Source of the DNA: Bolinopsis microptera
Lineage: Eukaryota; Ctenophora; Tentaculata; Lobata; Bolinopsidae
NCBI RefSeq assembly: GCF_026151205.1
Contig: NC_087072.1
Location: forward strand, 10,950,169 to 11,014,168
DNA length: 64,000 nucleotides
Reading direction: 5' to 3'
Below, piece by piece: positions 50,852 to 62,239 of the stretch. A program made the position numbers and the translations under genes. The notes under the pieces were generated by a model. It had not been told where the DNA came from. It was given only the letters and a program-made list of their open reading frames with translations, and ran no database searches. Numbering within the stretch: the stretch's first letter is position 1; each line of letters starts with the position of its first letter.

Positions 50852-53649
50852 ATGGATGCAAGACGGGAGGAAGAAAGAGACAGAAACCATTCCGGACCTG
50901 GAATCTGCGCTAGGGTAGGACTTTTTAAATGTTGACTGATTTTGCTAAAGATCTATAGTGGCCATTCTTTTCCTCGGTGACTAGAGTGCACAGTTGTGCA
51001 TCTCCTTGAAGTAGAATCCCAGATGTTTTTAATGACCCGAACTATCATCTAACCTTATCTCCTCACCTCAGTTTGGTAACAGCATATGTGGAGGAGTAAC
51101 AATAGTGTGTCCCTGCGCGATCCGACCAAGAACAACGTCTCCTGGACCGGAGGTAGAAGAGAGGTCCGTGACGGTTGATGAACCGAGTGAACCTTCTCCT
51201 GGACCCAGAACGGAGCACATATTCGCAGAACCATCACCTGAACCAGAACCAGTCATAGTTCCAAGTCCTCCACCTAGTCCCCGTTTATCCTATCCAGCAC
51301 CAGCACCAGTCCCCGTACCACCACAGTCAGAACCACCCAAAGAGAAGTCAGGATTTCTCCAGAAACTCGGGTTATCTAGGAGCAAGAAAAGAAGCGGAAA
51401 TCAAGGACAAGGTTTGCCAGTAACAAGTAGAGGAGGTGTTACTAATGAAGGACAAGTGAGGGGAGGTGCTCGACCTCAAGGAGCGATGAGGGGTGAGATG
51501 CCTAACCAGGGACAAACTAGTCAGCCTCAAGGAGCGACGAGAGGTGGGATGCTTAACCAGGGACAAACCAGAGGAGGGCAGGGACAAAAGGATTTCGCGG
51601 TTATTTTGGCCAAAAATCGCGGCACCGCGACAAGCCAAACTAGGCTAATTCGCGGCTAATTCGCGGCGGGAATTTCGAAAATCGCGGCATATTCGCGGCG
51701 AAAAATCGAAAAATCGCGGCGAATTCGCGGCAAAAAATAATGTATTTACAGTGCTTACTGCTTAGTTAGAGTTCACATATTCTTTGACTATTCTATTTGA
51801 TCGGCTCATGTCCCATGAGGATGTGATCTCATCATATGATCTGATACAGGCTGATGGGGGTCCATAACAACAAGAGCTGCCATAACTTTTGACATGATCT
51901 CAAATGTTGCAATGTCATACGTACTGTATGACATATCTCGTTATCGATACTATATAACTTTCAACAGACGACAGGAAACATCATCATTCGACCATCTACA
52001 CTTCACAACTATAGCAATGGAATACTACGAACTTTTCAATCCAATTCCCATATCCCTCTAGTCTATCCCCATCTAGTATCCAACCTCTACCCCTTGAAGC
52101 TTACATCAACCTGGACGACATCCTTACCCCGGCCCCCTGCACGAACCTTCTAGAAGTTCTAACCACATCCCGAGGGAAGCCCATGATTGTTCCTTATGTG
52201 GTCTACGACGAGATTACATGCTCTACAAAATAGCTTCCCATTGTCAGCATAAAACGATGATTTGCCAAATTCAGCCACTCTCGTGGAAGCTGTTACATTG
52301 CCCTGTTTAGCCTGTTTCGAGCGTTTGCTAGACGAAGGTCCAGCCGGTTTGTCGGCAGGCCGTTTGACAAAGCGGTCCATTATAACAAGCGAATACAATA
52401 CCAAGCGAATAACGATGACGTTATCGATGACGAAATATCTGACAAGTGACGATTCAATAACAACACTGATTTAACATACTGTTCGATTTCTTAATCCATT
52501 GTATGTCTTCTGGTCAACTTTATGTCGTTTGGTCAAGTTTTTTATGTCTACTGGTCAACTTTATGTCGTTTGGTCAACTTTATGTCGTTTGGTCAAGTTT
52601 TATATGTCGTTTGGTCAACTTTATGTCGTCTGGTCAAGTTTTATATGTCTACTGGTCAACTTTATGTCGTCTGGCCAAGTTTTATATGTCTACTGGTCAA
52701 CTTCCATATACGATCTCGGAAGGCAGATCTCCCCTTCGCAATACGAGCTTGGAAGCAGGAGCTCCGCCTTCAGAGGTACGTATCGAGAATGACTCGGACA
52801 GAAAATTTTCTAAGTCAACATTTTTCAAAGTTTTTCTGGAAACTACTTTTGTTCATGTTTCATGCTACCCTGATCATTATGAGCCGAAAATATTTTTTTC
52901 GGTGTTCAAAGTTCACACATACCCTTCAATACACGATTTTGGACTCTAGGGCTCCCCGTGTAATGCGATCTCGGAAGGCAGGCCTCCCCTTCGCAATACG
53001 AGCTCGGAAGCTCCGGAAGCTCCGCCTTCAGAGGTACGTATCGAGAATGTAGGTACCTAAAATGCGCAAATTTGGTCCTCAGATTTAAAGGAAAATGCGT
53101 AAATTTGGTCTTCAGATTTAAAGGAAAATGCGCGATTTTTCGCGGAGGACTGAAAAAATCGCGATTTGTCGCGGAGAATGGGAAATTTCGCGATCTGTCG
53201 CGGAAAACGTAAAAAATCGCGATTTGTCGCGGAGAATGGGAAATTTCGCGGTTTCGTACATGCCGCGAAATCCTTTTGTCCCTGGAGGAGGGGTGTCGAC
53301 TCGAGGGACAGTGCGTGGTGGTATTCCTAGCCAAGGAGCAACGCGAGGTGGTTTAGTGAATGAAGGGACTATGCGTGGTGGGGCACCCAATCAGGGAATC
53401 CCTGGCCCTCGGGGAGGGATACAAAACCAAGGGACGACGAGAGGAGTTCAAAGGGGTGGAGTCACAAATCAGGGCCAGGTTAGGGGAGGAGTGGTGAATC
53501 AAGGACAGCAACAAGGTGGTATGACGAACCAAAGTGGACTACAAGTAAGAGGGGGTGGGACACAGAACCAGGGTCAGATGAGAGGAGGGATACAAAAAGG
53601 ACAGGGTGGTCAGACCACCTCTGAGGGAATTCAAATGAGACAAATGTAG
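50852..53649 (+). CDS. Pro-rich then NQGQ-RGG repeat protein, coding exon split by a hAT transposon
   Basis: Exon 1, 50852-50914 (MDARREEERDRNHSGPG, donor GTAGGA), joins exon 2 at 51072 in phase 0. Exon 2 encodes a Pro/Glu/Ser-rich part (EPSPEPEPVIVPSPPPSPRL), EKSGFLQKLGLSRSKKRSG, then repeats of the type NQGQ.RGG. At 51579 a 1706-bp hAT element begins; the same repeat style resumes at 53293 (STRGTVRGG, IPSQGATRGG) and stops at 53647-53649. Taking out the element plus one 8-bp duplication gives 169 plus 118 codons in a single frame, about 308 residues with exon 1. With the element present, translation would stop at 51657. Upstream coding at 50820-50851 is open (EHRVKEIEVR), so the start is uncertain. 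The family is unknown; the repeats suggest a disordered structural or RNA-binding protein. Confidence 0.7.
52159..52404 (-). pseudogene. BED zinc finger fragment of the hAT transposase
   Basis: It reads MDRFVKRPADKPAGPSSSKR and then FGKSSFYADNGKLFCRACNL, the start of a BED-type finger (F.C..C) as in CGGBP1-like and hAT proteins. The frame ends before the second histidine pair. Lies wholly inside the transposon 51579-53284 and is a deleted remnant. Confidence 0.7.
52503..52705. repeat. Minisatellite inside the hAT element
   Basis: About eleven units of 18-20 bp (TTTATGTCGTTTGGTCAACT with CTACTGGTC and TTTTATATG variants). All three plus frames are open, which explains several overlapping spurious ORFs. 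Confidence 0.9.
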
Positions 53650-54023
53650 TAGGCAAGGAGGCTTTTGATGATTGATTTATTGTGATACTTCAGGATTTAT
53701 AAGTTCCGCAATCATGTTAAGAGTGATTTCAGTCAGACCATGTTTTGTTTTTCAAAGAATTGAAGCACCTGTTAGTTTAGCTTTCAATAACTGTTACCAT
53801 GTTGTAAATTTCACGATCCTTTGGCGACTTTTTTCTCGGACTGTTTTAAATTACATTTTTAATTTGATGTTTTTACCCACACTGCTGTTGGGAGTGGTCT
53901 TCTTCAAAAGCTTTTGATCTACATTTGACATGAAATTGATAGCCACAAGTGTTTGATTTATTCTGACGATGACGAGTATACAAAACCGATGCACCCCTAT
54001 TTAACGTACAACTTACAATAGAG

Positions 54024-54390
54024 ATGGGTTGGTTTAGACGCAAGAAGAAGTCCAGGATGGAGCCAGCAGGTGATGGACCAGGTCCCTCTGGTGGAGCCCC
54101 TGGAGGAATGGGAGGAGGAAGTCCTGGAGCTGGTCCAGGTGGAGAACATGGCGGGGAAGGAGGTGGAGAAGGCGGTGGGTTCTGCTCAAGATTCTTCAGA
54201 CGGGTATGATATAATTCAGAGCATTTTCAATTTTTTTTGTCATTGAAATAATTATCACCCATCAGAATTTATGTGAATCATCCTGATCAAAATTACTAAT
54301 AAGTAATTGATCCACCTATCATTTTAATTAAAAGGTTATAATTCAAAATTTCAGCTTTGTCTCTGTTCGTATTGCTGCTACTCCGAGTAG
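54024..54390 (+). CDS. Small basic, Gly-rich, Cys-tailed protein (71 aa, two exons)
   Basis: Exon 54024-54203 (ATG preceded by TACAATAGAG; donor CGG/GTATGA) and exon 54355-54390 join in phase 0. The protein starts MGWFRRKKKSRM, has a long Gly/Pro/Glu-Gly stretch, then GGFCSRFFRR and ends LCLCSYCCYSE. A glycine after Met followed by a polybasic run and a Cys cluster at the end suggests lipid attachment to membranes, though residue 6 is Arg, not the Ser/Thr of a typical myristoylation site. No family recognised. An alternative reading of exon 2 is open in another frame, but its phase does not match. Confidence 0.5.
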
Positions 54391-54886
54391 AGCTCAAATC
54401 ATTGAGGAAAGCAGCAGTCTGTGAACCCGATGGTTGGATCTCGTTTGTGGGCTGAGATTGTGGCTGAAAAGTAGAGGAAATGGACATTGGCAGAACTTTT
54501 ATCGCGATATTATTTTTGATGTTTTTTTTTTAACGTTGTTTTTGGCGATGTTTGCAATTTTTCGGATATTATTTTTGATGATTGATAGTGTTGATTTTAT
54601 GATATGTTTAAAATTCGATTCTTTTATCCACCAACATAAGAGTCATCGTAAAATAATATAGAGTAGGAATAATGAAACTAGTTTTGACTAGATCAATAGC
54701 TGTCACTATCATTTTAAATAATTTGCGGATCAGGGGCAAATTAGTAGACTAAATACCTTTCATTGAATGAAAGAACTATCAAATCATGAAACTCAATAAC
54801 ACATACACGAATCCACCAGACTAATTACCGATAACTAAATTATTTAATGATTGTTTATCTTAGGATCATGTAAAGAGCAACATAAA

Positions 54887-57800
54887 ATGGGGAAGAGCAA
54901 GAGGAGGTAGGACAGTAAGGTTAATTTATTATAAATCCAAGCCGTTTAAATTAACAACGTCAACTGTCAATCTGGTTAAACTGCACTCTTTTAATAAAGC
55001 GATGATTTAATACATAAATAATGGCATAACCATCATCTCAGTGAAGGAGGTGATGCAGATCCAGCAGCAGAACCAGCTCCGGAGAATGGAGAGCATGAAG
55101 AACATCATGACAAACCTAACTATCATCACAAGAAGGAGAAACAATCCCACCCTCAACCGGAGTCCCAGCTGAAGGTTAATATTAGCTAAAATTAGCAGCC
55201 TAATTTAGTGACAGCTGACAGTAATATAATGGTTAGTATGTGTAACGACCAGCCGTGCAATGCTCGAAATTCTTGAGTTGGGATAATTTCAAGGAAATGT
55301 CCCCTAGGCATCACTTGTAGGCAAGAAACTAGGCATTCCGATAGTAGATGTCTTAAGGAATCACCACGAGAGGATAGCTCTGCTAGAGGAAAAGATTGGG
55401 GAGACCAGAATGGACGCTGTTTCCAGAGGCTTTCTTAATGCAGAGGAAAAGAAAAAGAAGAAGAAGAAAAAGAAGAAGAAGAAGAAAAAGGTTTGATAGC
55501 CTGTAATATGCAACAGTGTATAATATGGGAGACTAAGTTGGATAAACATATTGTCAACTTGAAGAATGTAATTCAATGATTAAAAATAACATTACCCCTG
55601 CACTCTTCAGTCTTCATCCAGTTCTTCCAGCTCCTCCTCCTCCTCCTCCTCTTCCTCCTCGAGTTCATCAGATGATGATCTCCCGAGGAGACACCCCGGT
55701 ACTATTCCTATCGATATCATGGCCGCTGGGATATCAAGAGAAGAGGTCAGCCATCTTCTTCACTTTGAAATTATATCGAAACATTCCCAACCTTCTTTTA
55801 GTTCGTAAAAAAATGAAAATGGATAAACTTTAATAGATGTGGATTTTGGTGGGAAGGTGAGACATATTGTTTTGATACGTGACAGAGATTTTGGGCTTTG
55901 ATTACTGACTAGTCAATAGTAAATGCTGATTAGTTAGTTGCTATCACGTGACAAAAAATATGCCTCACCTTCCCACCAGAATTAACATATATCGTGAATC
56001 TAGTTGAACTAGCATTTTGATTTAACTGAATTTTGTACGGATCATTGTGACAAGTTCTTTGCTTTAAGGTAGCGAGGATGTTTGCAGCTCAGAACGCTGT
56101 TTTCAAAGAGCTCTTGAGAGAACAGAGAAAGTGCTATGACGGAGCTCTCAGCGCAGTGATGAACGAGATATTGATAGCTTTGGGTGAGAGCGAGGTTGGT
56201 GCTGAACCTTCAAACTCAAAATTAATGTCTCGCTCGGTTGTCATTTTAAAAACCTAGATTTGTATATAAATGTTTATCGGAGCATCCGAATTCATAACAT
56301 TAAATTATATGCGATCATGTTTCTCAGGTTGGAGCTGCAGGAATAAGACTAGACAGTTTAGAAGGAAGGGTTGATGTTCTGGAAGTCTCAGCCGTCGAGC
56401 AAAGTACAAATATTCCCCTACAACTCGGTGAAGATGGTGGTAAAATACCAAAATTGCCTTCTTTTGTAAGTACAGCAGGTTTCAACTTTCATGACAAAAA
56501 TTATCCGTTGTTTAAGATTAATTCTAGTTCGAATTATAACCGTAACCGGAGGCTGAAAAGAATTGTGAAAGTGATCAAATCAAGAGTTGGACCTTTTCAG
56601 GGTAACCCATTCGGAAAGAAAGTTGAGGAAGAGGAACCAGAACCAGAACCAGAGGAGAAATCTGGAGGATTCTTCAGTGGGGGCCTTTTTGGCAGGTGGG
56701 CTATAGTTTTGACTTTTGTTTTTTTGCGGGTTAACCTTTTTCGAGGTCTTATGGTTTGAAACCAGATACCATATACACCATATATTTCTTTAATGATATA
56801 TTTCCATATTGCAGTAAAAAGAAGGATGAAGATGAGGAGGAAGAAAAAAAGTCTGAGGGTGGGTTCTTTGGATTCGGAAAAGAGAAGACCCCGTCACCAG
56901 AACCACCGTCAGTAACGTTCAGCAAATACAAACGAGATAGAGAACATAGGAGAAAAGAAAGAGAAGAGAGATATCAGGAGGATTACTATTATTATCGGAA
57001 GTAAGTGATAAAGAATATAATTATAGAATATAGAGCATAACGTAAAACTGTCACGTTATATTTTCAATTTATCGGTCGTTCTCAGATCATAGAGTGCATG
57101 CAGCTATCACGATATTGTATAGAGGGGGGGGGGGTGTCACGTCCGTCTATGTCCGCTTGTCTCATAGAATCCAAAAAGGACAGGACATAGGCGGACATAG
57201 GCGGACATAGGCGGACATAGACGGACATAGGCGGACATAGGCGGACATAGACGGACATAGGCGGACATAGGCGGACATTAATGGACACCTAAATTGCTAA
57301 ATAAAATGTTCAATTTTTGCTGTTATAGGGGGGATCATGTTTTTTGTCCGTTCGGTACCCTATATTTTCAAAACGGACAAAAATAGAGCGGACAAAAACG
57401 GACAAAAATGGACAAAAACGGAAAAAAATGGAAATAACATTTAGATGCTTCCTCCTCCTACTCTTCCTCCTCCTCCCCCTGGGTCTTCCTGATCTTCCTC
57501 AGTCCTCTTCCTCCTCCCCTCCTCAGTCCTCCTCCTACTCCTCGTCCTCAGTCCTCCTCATCAGTCCTCAACAGTCCTCCTCCTCCTCCTGAGTCCTCCT
57601 CCTGGGTCCTCCTCCTGGGTCCTCCTCCTCCTCTTCATCCTCCTCCTCTTCCTCCTCAGTCCTCAGTCCTCCTCCTCATCCTTCTCCTCAGTCCTCCATC
57701 CTCCTCCTCAGTCCTCCCCCAGTCCCCCTCCTCCTCCTCCTATTCAGTCCTCCTCCTCCTCCTTCTCAGTCCTCCTCCTCCTCCTCCTCTTTCCTCTCAG

Positions 57801-60800
57801 TCATCCTCCTCAGCCATCCTCCTCAGTCCTCCTCAGTCCTCCTCAGTCCTCCTCCTCAGTCCTCCTCCTCCTGGGTCCTCCTCCTCCTCTTCATCCTCCT
57901 CCTCTTCCTCCTCAGTCCTCCTCCTCCTGGGTCCTCCTCCTCATCCTTCTCATCAGTCCTCCTCCTACTCCTCGTCCTCAGTCCTCCTCATCAGTCCTCA
58001 ACAGTCCTCCTCCTCCCCAGTCCTCCTCCTCCTCCTGAGTCCTCCTCCTGGGTCCTCCTCCTGGGTCCTCCTCCTCCTCTTCATCCTCCTCCTCTTCCTC
58101 CTCAGTCCTCCATCCTCCTCCTCAGTCCTCCCCCAGTCCCCCTCCTCCTCCTCCTATTCAGTCCTCCTCCTCCTCCTCCTTCTCCTTCCCAGTCCTCCTC
58201 AGTCCTCCTCCTCCTCCTCCTCTTCCCTCTCAGTCATCCTCCTCAGCCATCCTCCTCAGTCATCCTCCTCAGTCCTCCTCAGTCCTCCTCCTCAGTCCTC
58301 CTCCAAGTCCTCCTCCTCTTCATCCTCCTCCTCTTCCTCCTCGGTCCTCAGTCCTCCTCCTCCTGGGTCCTCCTCCTCATCCTTCTCATCAGTCCTCCTT
58401 ATGATACTCCTCGTCCTCAGTCCTCCTCATCAGTCCTCAACAGTCCTCCTCCTCCCCAGTCCTCCTCCTCCTCCTGAGTCCTCCTCCTGGGTCCTCCTCC
58501 TCTTCATCCTCCTCCTCTTCCTCCTCAGTCCTCAGTCCTCCTATGTCCTCCTCCTCATCCTTCTCCTCAGTCCTCCATCCTCCTCCTCAGTCCTCCCCCA
58601 GTCCCCCTCCTCATCCTCCTATTCAGTCCTCCTCCTCCTCCTCCTCAGTCATCCTCCTTCTCAGTCCTCCTCAGTCCTCCTCCTCCTCCTCCTCTTTCCT
58701 CTCAGTCATCCTCCTCAGCCATCCTCCTCAGTCCTCCTCCTCAGTCCTCCTCCTCCTGGGTCCTCCTCCTCCTCTTCATCCTCCTCCTCTTCCTCCTCGG
58801 TCCTCAGTCCTCCTCCTCCTGGGTCCTCCTCCTCATCCTTCTCATCAGTCCTCCTCATACTCCTCGTCCTCAGTCCTCCTCATCAGTCCTCAACAGTCCT
58901 CCTCCTCCCCAGTCCTCCTCCTCCTCCTGAGTCCTCCTCCTGGGTCCTCCTCCTGGGTCCTCCTCCTCCTCTTCATCCTCCTCCTCTTCCTCCTCAGTCC
59001 TCAGTCCTCCTATGTCCTCTTCCTCATCCTTCTCCTCAGTCCTCCATCCTCCTCCTCAGTCCTCCCCCAGTCCCTCTCCTCCTCCTCCTATTTAGTCCTC
59101 CTCCTCCTCCTCCTCCTCCTTCTCAGTCCTCCTCAGTCCTCCTCCTCCTCCTCCTCTTTCCTCTCAGTCATCCTCCTCAGCCATCCTCCTCAGTCCTCCT
59201 CAGTCCTCCTCAGTCCTCCTCAGTCCTCCTCCTCAGTCCTCCTCCTCCTGGGTCCTCCTCCTCCTCTTCATCCTCCTCTTCCTCCTCGGTCCTCAGTCCT
59301 CCTCAGTCCTCCTCCTGGGTCCTCCTCCTCATCCTTCTCATCAGTCCTCCTCCTCCCCAGTCCTCTCCCAGTCCCCCTCCTTCTCCTCCTCCTATTCAGT
59401 CCTCCTCCTCCTCCTCCTCCTCAGTTCTCCTCAGTCCTCCTTCTCATTTCTCCTAAGTCCTCCTCCTGAGTCCTCCTCCTGAGTCCTCCTCCTCTTCCTT
59501 CTGAGTCCTCCTCCTGAGTCCTCCTCCTCCTCCCTCTCAGTCATCCTCCTCAGTCATCCTCCTCAGCCATCCTCCCCAGCCATCCTCCTCAGCCATCCTC
59601 CTCAGTACTCCTCAGTCCTCCTCCTCCCCAGTCCTCTCCCAGTCCCCCTCCTTCTCCTCCTCCTATTCAGTCCTCCTCCTCCTCCTCCTCCTCCTCAGTT
59701 CTCCTCAGTCCTCCTTCTCATTTCTACTAAGTCCTCCTCCTGAGTCCTCCTCCTGAGTCCTCCTCCTCTTCCTTCTGAGTCCTCCTCCTGAGTCCTCCTC
59801 CTCCTCCTCCCTCTCAGTCATCCTCCTCAGTCCTCCTCCTCAGTCATCCTCCCCAGCCATCCTCCTCAGCCATCCTCCTCAGTACTCCTCAGTCCTCCTC
59901 CTTCTCAGTCATCGTCAGTCCTCCTCCTCAGTCCTCCTCAGTCCTCCTGGGTCCTCCTCCTCCTCCTCCTCCTGGGTCCTCCTGGGTCTTCCTGATCCTC
60001 CCCAGTCCTCTTCCTCCTCCCCTCCTCAGTCCTCCTCCTACTCTTCCTCCTCGTCCTCAGTCCTCCTCATCAGTCCTCAACAGTTCTCCTCCTCCCCAGT
60101 CCTCCTCCTCCTCCTGGGGCCTTTTCCTGGGTCCTCCTCCTGGGTCCTCCTCCTCCTGGGTCCTCCTCCTCCTGGGTCCTCCTTCTCCTCCTCAGTCCTT
60201 CTCCTCCTCAGTCCTCTTCCTTCTCTTCCTCCTCCTCCTCCCTCTCAGTCATCCTCCTCAGCCATCCTCCTCAGCCATCCTCCTCAGTCCTCCTCCTTCT
60301 CAGTCCTCCTCAGTCCTCCTCCTCCTCAGTCATCCTCCTCAGTTCTCCTCCTCCTCCTCCTAGGTCCTCCTTTTGGGTCCTCCTCCTCCTCCTGGGTCTT
60401 CCTGATCCTTCTCCTCCCTCTCAGTCATCCTCCTCAGTCATCCTCCTCAGTCATCCTCCTCAGTCATCCTCCTCAGCCATCCTTCTCAGCCATCCTCCTC
60501 AGTACTCTTCAGTACTCTTCAGTACTCTTCAGTCCTCAAAATGTTTGTCCGCTAATGTCCACCAATGTCCGCTAATGTCCACCAATGTCCATCCAAGTCC
60601 GCCAATGTCCGTCCGGGTCCGCCAATGTCCGTCCGAGTCCGCCAATGTCCGTCCGAGTCCGCCAATGTCCGTCCGAGTCCGCCAATGTCCGTCCGTGTCC
60701 GCCAATGTCCCAAAAAACACGTCCGTTGTCTCATAGAATCCAAAAAGGACAGGACATAGGCGGACATAGACGGACATGACACCCCCCCCCCCCCTATAGA

Positions 60801-61885
60801 GTATAATACAGCCTCAGATTATAATTATCGTTTCAGAAACAGAGACCCCGATAAAGGGAAAGACTCAGAACACAGAAAAGGATCGCCAACAAGTACACAA
60901 CGGAAATCAAAGAAACGGTCAGAACGTAGCAGCAAAGATAAGTAAGACTAAGTGAGGAATACTTTTGTTACACCTTTAAGATCGTCTTTATCAAAATCAT
61001 AAAGAAGTTTCCAAAACTTTTGTGCTCCTTGAATATCAAGGTTGAAATTATGAATAAATGAGCATCAATCGTTATATTCATTATTCTATTATTGACACAA
61101 TCAAAATACTAAAATTAATTTCATCACCCAGACCGCCAGAAGGGCGAGAATCGTCTGGAAAGTTCGAAATTAGGAACCTGGACTCAGTTAAACACCAAAG
61201 CAGAGAGTAGAAATTGTTCCTCCGAGACACGACAATTCACAGGACAATTATAGAATGTTGTTAGTAATGGACGGACTATGAACCGTTCAGATACAAGACA
61301 ATACCCTGAAATAAAGTTAAACGTACTGAATACATTAATGCAATCACAATCTCTTAACATCGACAATGTTTGGGTCCCTTCCTACCATTTAAATTAAACC
61401 ATTCAATTTGAAGGTTGTTTAGACTTTACATAATGATTGAATTGCAATGACAGAGCTATTTGTAAAATATTTGTAAAATACTTGTAAAAAATTAGTACAC
61501 GCATCGTTAATCCATTCACACTGCTCGTTTTAATGACTATGAATCAATATTTGTATGTTTGCTGGGGTCTAGCTGCTAAGCACTGATTATGATTGTGAAG
61601 AACATTCAGATAACACGAGTCTCGAACTATCATGAAGTTAAAAATATATAACAAATACAACATTTGAAAATCAACTGTATTATGGTAATACACAGCCACT
61701 CTTATACGGCCACGATACTACCACTATACGGCCACAGGAAATTACCACTTTTATTTTCATGTATTTTGGATTCAGAAACTTTTCTCATTAATCCAAGAAC
61801 TAAGTGATATATTAGAGCTCATTTATTTTGTAGACACGAATATTACGGTAACGCCCGGAGGACTGCAAGAGATTCTTCTGTTTAG
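54887..61885 (+). CDS. Unrecognised charged protein, 11 exons, about 390 aa, C-terminal PDZ-ligand-like tail
   Basis: Exons join in phase throughout: 54887-54906, 55042-55174, 55308-55490, 55611-55745, 56069-56194, 56328-56465, 56601-56695, 56815-57000, 60837-60941, 61132-61161, 61834-61885. In order: MGKSKRS start; His/Glu/Pro-rich linker; helical [16 protein letters not shown] and a Lys13 run; a run of about 20 Ser then DDD; helical [73 protein letters not shown]; a basic [14 protein letters not shown] region; and [11 protein letters not shown] at the end. DSSV fits a class I PDZ ligand. The intron 57001-60836 holds a 3.7 kb satellite-filled transposon. Without exons 10-11 the frame would stop at 60943-60945. 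No known domain; a scaffold or cytoskeletal role is only a guess. Confidence 0.68.
55843..55982. mobile_element. 140-bp MITE with inverted ends
   Basis: Left ATTTTGGTGGGAAGGTGAGA and right TGCCTCACCTTCCCACCAGA are inverted, followed by CATATT/AAATATG and ACGTGACA arms. It sits between exons 4 and 5 of the charged-protein gene. No clear target duplication. Confidence 0.7.
57124..60794. mobile_element. 3.7 kb transposon whose interior is tandem repeats
   Basis: TATAGA flanks both ends (57118-57123 and 60795-60800). The ends are a G-run followed by TGTCACGTCCGTCTATGTCC, mirrored at right as GGACATAGACGGACATGACA plus a C-run. Inside, in order: a 10-bp repeat (GGACATAGGC, 57181-57280), a GGACAAAAAC repeat (57360-57430), a 3.1 kb CCT-rich array (57440-60535) and a 20-bp repeat (GTCCGCCAATGTCCGTCCGA, 60541-60710). 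CTCATAGAATCCAAAAAGGA occurs near both ends in the same direction. No transposase. Confidence 0.75.
57440..60535. repeat. 3.1 kb CCT-rich, almost pure-pyrimidine satellite
   Basis: Made of CCTCCT runs punctuated by CAGTCCTCCTC and CTGGGTCCTCCTC. Longer units of about 400 bp recur (blocks with CATCCTCCTCTTCCTCCTCA and CCCCCAGTCCCCCTCC). The plus strand is nearly all C/T. Long Ser/Leu/Pro open frames are artefacts of the triplet unit. Confidence 0.93.
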
Positions 61886-62074
61886 AGTTCCCCAGACTGA
61901 ACTACAGAGTATTTATGTTTAATACTGAGTTACTTTATTGGCATTATGTGGAGTACTAAGAATCATGTGCATGGTTTTTAATACTCCGCCCAGTATTAAA
62001 ATCGGTATTAAACATAAATACTCTGTAGTTCAGTCTGGGAAACTCTAAACAGAAGAATCTCTTGCAGTCCTCCG
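61856..62074. repeat. Palindrome with 70-bp arms covering the last exon of the charged-protein gene
   Basis: Arms 61856-61925 and 62005-62074 are nearly perfect inverted copies separated by 79 bp. The left arm includes the stop exon (RRTARDSSV and stop) of the plus-strand gene; the right arm gives the same C-terminus on the minus strand. Confidence 0.9.
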
Positions 62075-62239
62075 AGCTGTTCGTCTCTCTGTTCCACGTC
62101 TCCTCATCCACATGAACTCCATCAGAACCAGGGCATGGGCATCTGGATCGATCCTTAACCTACCAAAGCTCCACGATGAAGAATACGCTAATTTACTTGG
62201 AACCAGCAGCCTCCCAAGTTCCACAGGGTTAGGATACAT
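62045..62239 (-). CDS. Mirror ORF ending RRTARDSSV
   Basis: A 65-codon frame (MYPNPVELGRLLVPSK start) ends with the same RRTARDSSV tail as the plus-strand gene because of the palindrome. The upstream 45 codons (WSFGRLRIDPDAHALVLM) are not in the palindrome and are unrecognised. No splice-linked upstream exon was found, so it may be non-coding. Confidence 0.25.
   Translation of the reverse strand: MYPNPVELGRLLVPSKLAYSSSWSFGRLRIDPDAHALVLMEFMWMRRRGTERRTARRTARDSSV

Larger units (their letters stand above)
51579..53284. mobile_element. hAT transposon inserted in a coding exon, 8-bp target duplication
   Basis: GAGGAGGG flanks both sides (51571-51578 and 53285-53292). The termini CAGGGACAAAAGGATTTCGC are identical and inverted over at least 22 bp. 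Subterminal zones are packed with TTCGCGG/CCGCGAA copies. The inside carries an N-terminal BED finger fragment on the minus strand, a TTTATGTCGTTTGGTCAA minisatellite and a duplicated GC-richer block (52712-52795 and 52965-53050). No full transposase, so it is non-autonomous. Intact duplications and ends suggest a recent insertion. Confidence 0.93.

Noticed and set aside
53128..53266. Coding start within the hAT element in frame with the RGG repeats
   Set aside because: The frame crosses the transposon's subterminal TTCGCGG repeats; the repeat protein really resumes after the target duplication at 53293.
58401..59469. 351- and 308-codon Ser/Leu/Pro-rich frames
   Set aside because: Products of the CCT satellite within an intronic transposon; no exon boundaries.
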